DNA of 5,810 nt from contig JAUVDD010000116.1 in assembly GCA_030595525.1 (NCBI GenBank), forward strand, positions 1 through 5,810, given 5' to 3'. Numbering within the stretch: position 1 is the first letter of the stretch; every line of letters begins with the position of its first letter. A program made the translations under genes and the position numbers. Under the pieces are notes generated by a model. That model saw nothing but the letters and a program-made list of their open reading frames with translations, was not told the DNA's origin and did not search any database. The DNA is from Puniceicoccales bacterium. GTDB taxonomy: Bacteria; Verrucomicrobiota; Verrucomicrobiia; Opitutales; Oceanipulchritudinaceae. Shown here piece by piece: positions 1 to 4,894 of this stretch.

Positions 1-859
1 CGAAGAGTATTTCCGAGGGGACTACATTCGGATGAACACAACAGCCGATGGTTATGGTGAATTCACACATCCCACCCTGACGTCCCGACCGTTCTCCATC
101 GACAAGGCATTGGAGGAATTTGCCAAGGCAGGATTTACTGAACGTGGTCCGGATGGCATTCTGGTCGATGCTGGTGGCCGGCGGTTGTCTTTTACCCTGA
201 GCACGGGTTACCGGACTTTTCAGGACATGCTGACCATTATCAAGGAAGAGGCTGCCAAGGCAGGACTCGAACTGCGACTGGAAGTTCTCGATGGCACTGC
301 AGGATGGAAGAAGGCACAGGAGAAGAAGCACGATATCATGTTCAGCGCCCTGAATGTTTCACCAGAGATGTACCCGCGTTACTGGGAGACCTATCATGCC
401 GACAACGCCTACGATGTTCCTTGGCTGGAAGATGGTGTTACCCCCAATCCCGAAAGGAAAATCAAGACGCAAACCAACAATTTGCAGTCAGTGGCAATCG
501 CCAAATTGGACAAGCGAATCAATGCCTATCGCCGTTCCGATGATGCTGAGGAAATGAAAAAAATGGCTTTCGATATGGAAGAGATCCTGTACGAGGGTGC
601 CTCATTCGTGCCCGGTTTCGTACAACCGTTTTATCGCACAGCTCACTGGCGCTGGATCCAGTATCCGGATGATTTCAATGTCAAATTGAGCCGGAGCTCA
701 GGGGAGTTCTTCCTGGCATGGATTGATGCGGATTTGAAAAAAGAAACGCTGGAGGGACGTAAATCCGGCAAAACTTTTGAACCGGTCATCAAGGTTTTCG
801 ACCAGTATGCACCAAAATCTGCTAAGGAGGGACCAAGCGTTGCCGGAGTTGCTCCTTGA
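1..859 (+). CDS. ABC transporter substrate-binding protein, family 5 (peptide/YejA-like), C-terminal part
   Basis: This is the periplasmic (or lipid-anchored) binding component of an oligopeptide-type ABC importer. The reading frame is open from base 2 to the TGA at 857-859, giving about 285 visible residues; the ATG at 32 is internal, and the start and any signal peptide lie left of the window. The visible part looks like lobe II and the return to lobe I of SBP family 5: a helix-rich '[11 protein letters not shown]' segment followed by '[14 protein letters not shown]', a QTNNLQS stretch near visible residue 158, then [10 protein letters not shown] near 203-212 and a WRWIQYPDD stretch. These last motifs resemble the YejA/microcin C-type branch rather than classic DppA or OppA, but the substrate cannot be read from sequence. 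The final 20 bases or so overlap the start of the downstream ATPase gene, whose Shine-Dalgarno lies within this coding sequence. No permease gene follows it, so the transmembrane subunits are presumably encoded upstream. Confidence 0.88.
   Translation, partial: EEYFRGDYIRMNTTADGYGEFTHPTLTSRPFSIDKALEEFAKAGFTERGPDGILVDAGGRRLSFTLSTGYRTFQDMLTIIKEEAAKAGLELRLEVLDGTAGWKKAQEKKHDIMFSALNVSPEMYPRYWETYHADNAYDVPWLEDGVTPNPERKIKTQTNNLQSVAIAKLDKRINAYRRSDDAEEMKKMAFDMEEILYEGASFVPGFVQPFYRTAHWRWIQYPDDFNVKLSRSSGEFFLAWIDADLKKETLEGRKSGKTFEPVIKVFDQYAPKSAKEGPSVAGVAP
824..830 (+). promoter_or_regulatory. Shine-Dalgarno that fixes the TTG start of the DppD-like gene
   Basis: AAGGAGG at 824-830 is a near-perfect anti-16S complement and lies 9 bases before the in-frame TTG at 840-842. 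It sits inside the 3' end of the binding-protein gene. A longer reading from TTG at 777 would add 21 residues with no resemblance to the family N-terminus, so this site decides for the 840 start. Confidence 0.75.
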
Positions 860-1853
860 AGTAAAAGACCTGCAGACTGCATTCGATACGGATGCGGGTC
901 AGGTGACGGCCGTTGATGGCGTTAGCTTCACGGTCGAGAAAGGCAAGACGCTTGGTCTGGTCGGTGAATCCGGCTGTGGGAAAAGCGTCACTGCCCTTTC
1001 CATTATCCGTCTGCTGCCACAACCCATGGGGAAAATCCTTGGTGGACAGGTCTTGTTCGGTGGAAAAGACCTTACCACGGTGTGCGATGAAGAAATGCAT
1101 AAGACGCGTGGTGGTCAGATTGGCATGATCTTTCAGGAGCCATTGACTGCTCTGAATCCGGTCCACCGGATCGGCAAGCAGATAAGCGAAGTCTTCCTCT
1201 TGCATAAGGATATCTCGAAAAAGGAAGCTTGGGACCGGTCTATTGATATTCTAACGAAAGTGGGAATTCCATCCCCGGAAATCCGCGTCTCCGAATATCC
1301 TCACCAATTATCAGGCGGCATGCGCCAGCGGGTAGTTATTGCGATGGCTCTGGCTTGCAAACCAAGCCTTGTGATCGCAGACGAACCAACTACTGCATTG
1401 GATGTTACAATTCAGGCACAGATCCTCAAATTGATGAAGGACCTTCAGGCAGAAATGGGCATGTCCATTATCATGATTACCCATGATCTTGGCGTTATTG
1501 CAGAAACCTGTGATGATGTCGTTGTGATGTATGCTGGACGAGTCGCAGAAAAAGGCTCCGTGGAAGATATCTTCCATCGACCGAGTCATCTTTATACAAA
1601 AGGACTCCTGAATTCCATCCCCAGAATGGAAAATGAGCGCAAGACTCGCCTCGAGACCATTGATGGATACGTACCAGGTCTGTTGGAACTGCCTGTCGGC
1701 GCCAGATTCGCGCCGCGATCACCTCATCCGGATGCCGCATCCTATATGGCAACGGCAGCCTATCAGTCTGAACGTCCCGGACTTGTAGAAATAGAACCTG
1801 GACATTGGGTGGAAGATCATCCTGTAGTCCGCGTCGATCAAATGCCCTCCTGA
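840..1853 (+). CDS. dppD: Peptide ABC transporter ATP-binding protein, DppD-like
   Basis: One of two ATPase subunits that power an oligopeptide-type importer at the inner face of the cytoplasmic membrane. With the TTG start at 840 the protein is 337 residues and begins [12 protein letters not shown], the expected DppD/OppD N-terminus. All ATPase motifs are intact: Walker A GESGCGKS at 42-49, Q-loop glutamine near 99 (MIFQEP), signature LSGGMRQR at 157-164, Walker B LVIADEP at 177-183 with catalytic Glu182, D-loop TALD at 185-188 and switch His215. The C-terminal oligopeptide-transporter extension (about 270-329) is recognisable ([12 protein letters not shown]...GHWVEDH), but the cysteines usual in this motif are replaced by Ala, Ser and Asp, so no iron-sulfur cluster is expected. 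The gene overlaps the binding-protein gene by 20 bases and ends 2 bases before the DppF-like gene. The family is certain; the transported substrate is unknown and the symbol is used at family level only. Confidence 0.92.
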   Translation: MPELLLEVKDLQTAFDTDAGQVTAVDGVSFTVEKGKTLGLVGESGCGKSVTALSIIRLLPQPMGKILGGQVLFGGKDLTTVCDEEMHKTRGGQIGMIFQEPLTALNPVHRIGKQISEVFLLHKDISKKEAWDRSIDILTKVGIPSPEIRVSEYPHQLSGGMRQRVVIAMALACKPSLVIADEPTTALDVTIQAQILKLMKDLQAEMGMSIIMITHDLGVIAETCDDVVVMYAGRVAEKGSVEDIFHRPSHLYTKGLLNSIPRMENERKTRLETIDGYVPGLLELPVGARFAPRSPHPDAASYMATAAYQSERPGLVEIEPGHWVEDHPVVRVDQMPS

Positions 1854-1855
1854 CC

Positions 1856-2887
1856 ATGATTTCTGATAACAATTCTAATAACACACCGAGCGCTTCGGAG
1901 CCACTTCTGGAAATCAAGGGCTTAAAGAAGTACTTCCCTGTTAAGGGAGGTGTGATGCTGCGGACCAAAGCACAATTGAAGGCAGTTGATGATGTTTCCC
2001 TGGCCATTCAACCGGGAGAGACCCTCGGCCTCGTTGGTGAATCAGGTTGTGGCAAATCCACATTGGGGAAATGCGTTTGCCGGCTCTACGATCCTACCGC
2101 CGGGGACATTTACTTTAAGGGAACGGCCATCACTGAGCTGAAAGGGAAAGCCCTAAAACCTTTCCGTCGGGATATTCAGATGATCTTCCAGGATCCAGTC
2201 GAATCTTTGAATTCCCGGCATTCCGTTGGAAATATCCTCGAGGAACCGCTTCTGATCCATGGTGTCAAAAGCAGTGGCGAACGTCGTAAGCGAGTTGCCA
2301 AGATCCTCGATACCGTTGGATTGTCGAAAGATTCTGTGGATCGCTTTCCATTCGAATTCTCTGGTGGTCAACGTCAACGTATTGGTATTGCCCGAGCTAT
2401 TTCCCTGAATCCACAGTTAGTGGTCTGTGATGAGCCAGTATCGGCCCTGGATGTTTCCGTACAAAGCCAGATCCTGAACCTGATGATGGATTTGCAGAAG
2501 GAATTCAACCTGTCCTATCTGTTTATTGCCCATGATCTGGCAGTTGTGAAACACATTTCCGATCGGATCGCTATCATGTATCTTGGAAAGATCGTGGAAC
2601 TGGGATCAACCGATGAGATTTTCCAGAATCCACTCCATGCCTACACAAAAGCCCTGATTTCGGCGATCCCAGTGCCAGAACCACACGCCAAAAGGGAACA
2701 CATTATTCTTCAGGGTGATGTTCCTTCGCCCATTGATCCTCCCCCAGGATGCGCGTTCGCCAAGCGTTCATGGATTCCGTGTTCCGAAGAAGATTTGAAG
2801 AAGCCCGGCGAATTCAAGGAAGTATCGCCCGGGCACTGGGTGGAAGTTCATCCGGCAACCATTGAAGACTACGCTAAATACGCTTGA
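1856..2887 (+). CDS. dppF: Peptide ABC transporter ATP-binding protein, DppF-like
   Basis: The second ATPase, expected to form a heterodimer with the DppD-like product. The ATG at 1856 lies 2 bases after the upstream stop (TGACCATG) and gives 343 residues; no strong Shine-Dalgarno is visible, so translation is probably coupled to the upstream gene. An in-frame TTG at 1805 would lie deep inside dppD and is not favoured. Motifs: Walker A GESGCGKS at 61-68, Q-loop Gln112 (MIFQDP), signature FSGGQRQR at 168-175 (Phe in place of the usual Leu), Walker B LVVCDEP at 188-194 with Glu193, and switch His236. The N-terminal KYFPVKGGVMLR segment is typical of DppF/AppF. The C-terminal extension keeps PPPGC (Cys299) and one further cysteine (Cys309), but the RCP cysteine and the last cysteine (VEVH) are missing, so the usual four-cysteine iron-sulfur motif is broken. 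It ends in TGATG, overlapping the nucleotidyltransferase start. Confidence 0.92.
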   Translation: MISDNNSNNTPSASEPLLEIKGLKKYFPVKGGVMLRTKAQLKAVDDVSLAIQPGETLGLVGESGCGKSTLGKCVCRLYDPTAGDIYFKGTAITELKGKALKPFRRDIQMIFQDPVESLNSRHSVGNILEEPLLIHGVKSSGERRKRVAKILDTVGLSKDSVDRFPFEFSGGQRQRIGIARAISLNPQLVVCDEPVSALDVSVQSQILNLMMDLQKEFNLSYLFIAHDLAVVKHISDRIAIMYLGKIVELGSTDEIFQNPLHAYTKALISAIPVPEPHAKREHIILQGDVPSPIDPPPGCAFAKRSWIPCSEEDLKKPGEFKEVSPGHWVEVHPATIEDYAKYA

Positions 2888-3801
2888 TGCAACAACCGAG
2901 CATACTCGTCCTTGCTGCCGGAATGGGCAGTCGATACGGGGGACTCAAGCAACTTGAGCCCATGGGTCCCAATGGGGAAACTTTGCTGGACTACTCAGTT
3001 TACGATGCCATTCAGGCAGGTTTCCGGCGAATCGTATTCATCATCCGCAAGGATATCGAAGCTCCATTCCGAAGCACTATTGGCAAGCGCTATGAAGACC
3101 GGATCGAAATCGATTATGCCTTTCAAGAAATAGATGACTTGCCTGCCGGATTCACCACCACCCTGGATGGCAGAACCAAACCCTGGGGTACCGCACATGC
3201 CCTTTACGCTGCACGCAACTCGGTAAAGGGTTCCTTTGCAGTGATAAATGCAGATGATTTTTACGGTGGAGAAGCCTACCGGATATTAGCTGATCATTTC
3301 AAGGAGTGTGATAGCTCCGACAAGGATCCTCTATGCATGGTGGGGTATCCGTTGGATCATACACTGTCGAGACATGGATCGGTTAATCGCGGTCTCTGCC
3401 AATCTGAGTCGGGCCTGTTGAAGACCGTCGAGGAAATCATCGATATTTCGATGGATCGAGAGGGAACCATTCTGGGAACTAGCAAGAACGGAAAAGAAAT
3501 TCGGTTAAAACCAGAGGATTTGGTTTCCATGAACTTCTGGGGATTCAGCGATAAAATCTTTGAACCGCTGGAAAGGCATTTGATTCATTTCCTGAAATAT
3601 CACGGCAAGGCACTGACCGAGGAATTTTATATTCCAACAATTATCGATGACCTGATTGTCCAAGAGGCTGCCCAGTGCAAAATGCTTAAAACCACCGGTA
3701 GCTGGTTTGGTGTGACCTATCCGGGGGATCGACCGTTTGTTCAGGGTCACTTGAAGGACTTGATTGCCCAAAGGATTTACCCGTCACACTTACTTTCCTG
3801 A
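2887..3801 (+). CDS. Nucleotidyltransferase family protein (MobA/IspD-type, NDP-sugar pyrophosphorylase-like)
   Basis: Predicted cytoplasmic enzyme that transfers a nucleoside monophosphate from an NTP to a phosphorylated sugar or similar acceptor. The ATG at 2887 shares its A with the TGA of the upstream gene and gives 304 residues; a TTG one codon earlier is less likely. Visible motifs are the nucleotide-binding loop LVLAAGMGSRYGGLKQLEP (about 7-25; the short R-x-G-G-x-K spacing is like MobA/IspD rather than RmlA), KPWGTAHAL near 98-106, the metal-binding NADDFYG at 121-127, HGSVNRG at 163-169, MNFWGF at 215-220, EEFYIP near 245-250 and WFGVTYPGD at 273-281. The last motifs define a widespread uncharacterised clade often annotated only as 'nucleotidyltransferase'. 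The base and the sugar cannot be assigned. Its coupling to peptide-importer ATPases on one side and a DUF983 gene on the other is unusual and may point to cell-envelope precursor recycling, which is inference only. Confidence 0.88.
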   Translation: MQQPSILVLAAGMGSRYGGLKQLEPMGPNGETLLDYSVYDAIQAGFRRIVFIIRKDIEAPFRSTIGKRYEDRIEIDYAFQEIDDLPAGFTTTLDGRTKPWGTAHALYAARNSVKGSFAVINADDFYGGEAYRILADHFKECDSSDKDPLCMVGYPLDHTLSRHGSVNRGLCQSESGLLKTVEEIIDISMDREGTILGTSKNGKEIRLKPEDLVSMNFWGFSDKIFEPLERHLIHFLKYHGKALTEEFYIPTIIDDLIVQEAAQCKMLKTTGSWFGVTYPGDRPFVQGHLKDLIAQRIYPSHLLS

Positions 3802-3810
3802 TGCAGGAAA
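3794..3810 (+). other. Perfect hairpin with the DUF983 ATG in its loop
   Basis: TTTCCTG at 3794-3800 and CAGGAAA at 3804-3810 are exact inverted repeats separated only by ATG at 3801-3803, the start codon of the DUF983 gene. The stop of the upstream gene (3799-3801) is also inside. A 7-bp stem with a 3-base loop could fold in mRNA and would be opened by ribosomes finishing the upstream gene. The symmetry is seen directly; the role is inferred, and it could be chance. Confidence 0.4.
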
Positions 3811-4178
3811 TTTCACGTACTACCACAATTTTCCGCGCTATTCAGGGCCAATGTCCCAGATGTGAGCAAACCACCTTGTTCAAGTCGAAATACCTGTTGA
3901 ATACACACTGTTCGCATTGCCACCTACCCATCGAAAAGGAAGACGGCTGGAGCCTCGGTGCCATTCCACTGAATTATGCCATTACCTGCGTATTCTGGGT
4001 GCTCCCGCTGGCAGTCCTGTTTCTAATTGGCATACTATCCATCTCCACAACACTGATCGTCGCGGGTTCAGGCTGCCTAGTCATTCCGATAGCAACCTAT
4101 CGGTTCTCAAAAAAACTCTGGCTGGGAATCTATTATGCCGTCCTGCCACATGAGTTGGAGTTTATCTATAAAAAATAA
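3801..4178 (+). CDS. DUF983 family protein, zinc-ribbon plus two membrane segments
   Basis: A 125-residue protein matching the DUF983 layout. An N-terminal FRAIQGQCPRCEQTTLF segment carries CPRC at 18-21, a second pair CSHC lies at 37-40, and together they look like a small zinc ribbon. Two hydrophobic stretches follow, roughly 55-79 and 82-99, ending in a basic RFSKK stretch, so the protein is most likely an inner-membrane protein with its zinc ribbon in the cytoplasm. The family has no firmly assigned function; members are often found near respiratory or envelope genes. The ATG overlaps the stop of the nucleotidyltransferase gene (TGATG) with no Shine-Dalgarno, so it is probably translated by re-initiation. 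It is the last gene of the operon; its TAA at 4176-4178 abuts the terminator hairpin. Confidence 0.8.
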   Translation: MQEISRTTTIFRAIQGQCPRCEQTTLFKSKYLLNTHCSHCHLPIEKEDGWSLGAIPLNYAITCVFWVLPLAVLFLIGILSISTTLIVAGSGCLVIPIATYRFSKKLWLGIYYAVLPHELEFIYKK

Positions 4179-4179
4179 A

Positions 4180-4207
4180 GGGGTGTCTGATTTACACCAG
4201 ACACCCC
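4180..4207. terminator. Shared hairpin terminator between convergent genes
   Basis: GGGGTGTCTG (4180-4189) and CAGACACCCC (4198-4207) form a perfect 10-bp GC-rich stem with an 8-base loop. Read on the minus strand the stem is followed at once by TTTATTTTTTATA, a good U-tract, so it is a strong intrinsic terminator for the RNA-binding-protein gene. Read on the plus strand it follows the DUF983 stop by one base, but its downstream tract (GTAAAAAGAGTTTT) is a poor U-run, so it may act more weakly in that direction or protect the 3' end. Confidence 0.85.
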
Positions 4208-4222
4208 GTAAAAAGAGTTTTC

Positions 4223-4238
4223 AATTCTTAATAGAATT
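4223..4238 (-). other. Small AT-rich inverted repeat at the end of the RNA-binding-protein gene
   Basis: AATTCT (4223-4228) and AGAATT (4233-4238) pair perfectly around a 4-base loop and touch the TAA stop of the minus-strand gene. It is weak (6 bp, one G-C pair) and lies just upstream, in the minus sense, of the main terminator hairpin. It may only reflect AT-rich sequence. Confidence 0.3.
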
Positions 4239-4615
4239 TAGTAACGGTTTCTGTCACCACCGCGACCACCGTATCCGCCACGGCCTCCGCCGCCGCCTCC
4301 TCGGTGTCCGCCGCCGCCGCCACCGCCGCGATTGAAGCCGCCTCCGCCGCCTCCACCGCCGCCGCTCCGGGGCTGGCGTTCTTCCGCTTCGCGTACGCGA
4401 ATCGGTCTGCCTTCAAGTTCTGAATCATTCAAGGCATCAACTGCTGCCTGACCTTCCTCATTATTCGGCATTTTAACAAAACCAAAACCACGGGAACGTC
4501 CCGTGTCTCGATCCATAATAACTCGGGCCGATTCAACTTCACCGAAAGCGGCGAAAGCAGTTTGAAGATCATCATCGTGAACTTCATAGGCCAGGTTTCC
4601 TACGTAGATATCCAT
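4238..4615 (-). CDS. RRM-domain RNA-binding protein with Gly/Arg-rich tail
   Basis: A 125-residue single-RRM protein of the bacterial/cyanobacterial Rbp type, related to eukaryotic glycine-rich RNA-binding proteins. RNP2 is IYVGNL at 3-8 and RNP1 is RGFGFVKM at 42-49, with the two central Phe residues (44 and 46) that stack on RNA bases both present. The RRM fills about residues 1-76, beginning right at the start codon, which supports the ATG at 4613-4615. The tail from about 81 is almost only Gly with spaced Arg, Asn, His, Phe and Tyr: runs of 9, 7 and 6 glycines followed by RGG and YGG units, ending DRNRY. Such RGG tails bind RNA non-specifically and can promote assemblies in other systems. 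A weak AAGAA lies just before the start. In cyanobacteria relatives are cold-induced; here that is only a possibility. It is monocistronic: a 266-base gap separates it from the receptor gene upstream, and a hairpin terminator follows. Confidence 0.93.
   Translation of the reverse strand: MDIYVGNLAYEVHDDDLQTAFAAFGEVESARVIMDRDTGRSRGFGFVKMPNNEEGQAAVDALNDSELEGRPIRVREAEERQPRSGGGGGGGGGFNRGGGGGGGHRGGGGGGRGGYGGRGGDRNRY
4256..4363 (-). repeat. GGN codon repeat encoding the Gly/Arg tail
   Basis: A low-complexity GC-rich tract (GCC/CCG/CCT triplets on the plus strand) that codes for residues 85-120 of the RRM protein. Codons are mostly GGC and GGA with interruptions of CGN, TAC, TTC and CAC. Such tracts expand and contract by slippage, so the tail length may vary among strains. 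Alanine-rich and arginine-rich open frames in the other registers are by-products of this repeat. Confidence 0.8.
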
Positions 4616-4634
4616 TTCTTATATATAACTAATT

Positions 4635-4680
4635 TGCGCACAGAAAAATAGGCTCATGTCGGATTGTGCGCATGCCGACA
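4635..4680 (-). promoter_or_regulatory. Competing inverted repeats upstream of the RRM gene
   Basis: TGCGCACA (4635-4642) and TGTGCGCA (4665-4672) are perfect 8-bp inverted repeats with a 22-base spacer. A second pair, TGTCGG (4657-4662) and CCGACA (4675-4680), overlaps the first, so in RNA only one of the two stems could form at a time. The block lies about 20-65 bases before the RRM start codon, in the probable 5' leader. No convincing -35/-10 pair was found, so it is not certain that the block is transcribed; an operator in DNA is equally possible. Confidence 0.4.
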
Positions 4681-4719
4681 CAAAGCCATTGGACTCGTTC
4701 GACTAATCGGACTCCAGTG

Positions 4720-4759
4720 TTTCCATTTAGGATCGACTGAATTTCCAACAAATCGACTG
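4720..4759. repeat. Tandem imperfect direct repeat upstream of the RRM gene
   Basis: Two copies of TTTCCA-spacer-ATCGACTG: TTTCCA at 4720-4725 with ATCGACTG at 4732-4739 (6-base spacer), and TTTCCA at 4742-4747 with ATCGACTG at 4752-4759 (4-base spacer). The second elements are exactly 20 bases apart, about two helical turns. Looser matches, TCGACTA at 4699-4705 and GCGACTG at 4854-4860, lie in the same intergenic region. This would suit a protein-binding site controlling the RRM gene, but no regulator is known. Confidence 0.4.
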
Positions 4760-4819
4760 TTTCATAATGCTAGTTTCATCGTCAGAATCCGCCATCAATG
4801 TAAAACAATAGGCGGGAGA

Positions 4820-4894
4820 CTGGGGCATTAATACATATTAGCAACCTAATAATGCGACTGTAGAAAAGTAGTTACTGTTTTCTAAAAGCCCCAG
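4820..4894 (-). other. Nested inverted repeats at the 3' end of the receptor gene
   Basis: CTGGGGC (4820-4826) and GCCCCAG (4888-4894) are perfect 7-bp inverted repeats that enclose two smaller hairpins: TATTAG/CTAATA (4836-4841 and 4846-4851, 4-base loop) and TAGAAAA/TTTTCTA (4861-4867 and 4878-4884, 10-base loop). Together they could fold as a three-way junction covering the receptor stop codon and its 3' untranslated region. No U-run follows on the minus strand, so this is not a standard intrinsic terminator; it might be a 3' protective structure or a Rho-independent element of unusual form. Confidence 0.35.

Larger units (their letters stand above)
4616..4881. other. Intergenic region between receptor and RRM genes
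   Basis: 266 bases with no credible open frame. It holds the direct and inverted repeats listed separately, plus a weak CCGCC/GGCGG pair (4789-4793 and 4811-4815). It must contain the promoter of the RRM gene on the minus strand, but I found no -35/-10 pair good enough to annotate, nor a Bacteroidota-type TTTG/TAnnTTTG pair. Confidence 0.6.

Noticed and set aside
822..1205. A 127-residue minus-strand open frame opposite dppD
   Set aside because: Antisense to a well-supported gene; no motif and no promoter or ribosome site seen.
1805..1855. Longer dppF start at TTG 1805
   Set aside because: It would overlap dppD by about 50 bases and add residues unlike the family; the ATG at 1856 directly follows the upstream stop.
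1495..2007. A 170-residue minus-strand open frame across the dppD/dppF junction
   Set aside because: It lies antisense to two clear ABC ATPase genes with intact motifs, has no recognisable domain, and has the composition of a shadow frame.
4228..4428. Alanine/glutamate-rich minus-strand frame and an arginine-rich plus-strand frame over the Gly tail
   Set aside because: Both are register shifts of the GGN codon repeat in the RRM gene; low-complexity output of the same tract.
4616..4880. Candidate sigma-70 promoters for the RRM gene (for example TATATA near 4621-4628, or TTGTTG with TAAATG near 4725-4755)
   Set aside because: The TATATA is too close to the start codon for a normal leader and lacks a good -35; the other pair matches the -10 consensus at only three positions.
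4820..4894. Possible tRNA because of the 7-bp closing stem and 75-base length
   Set aside because: There is no T-loop GTTCRA, no D-loop consensus, no plausible 5-bp anticodon and T stems, and no CCA end; the fold is reported only as nested inverted repeats.
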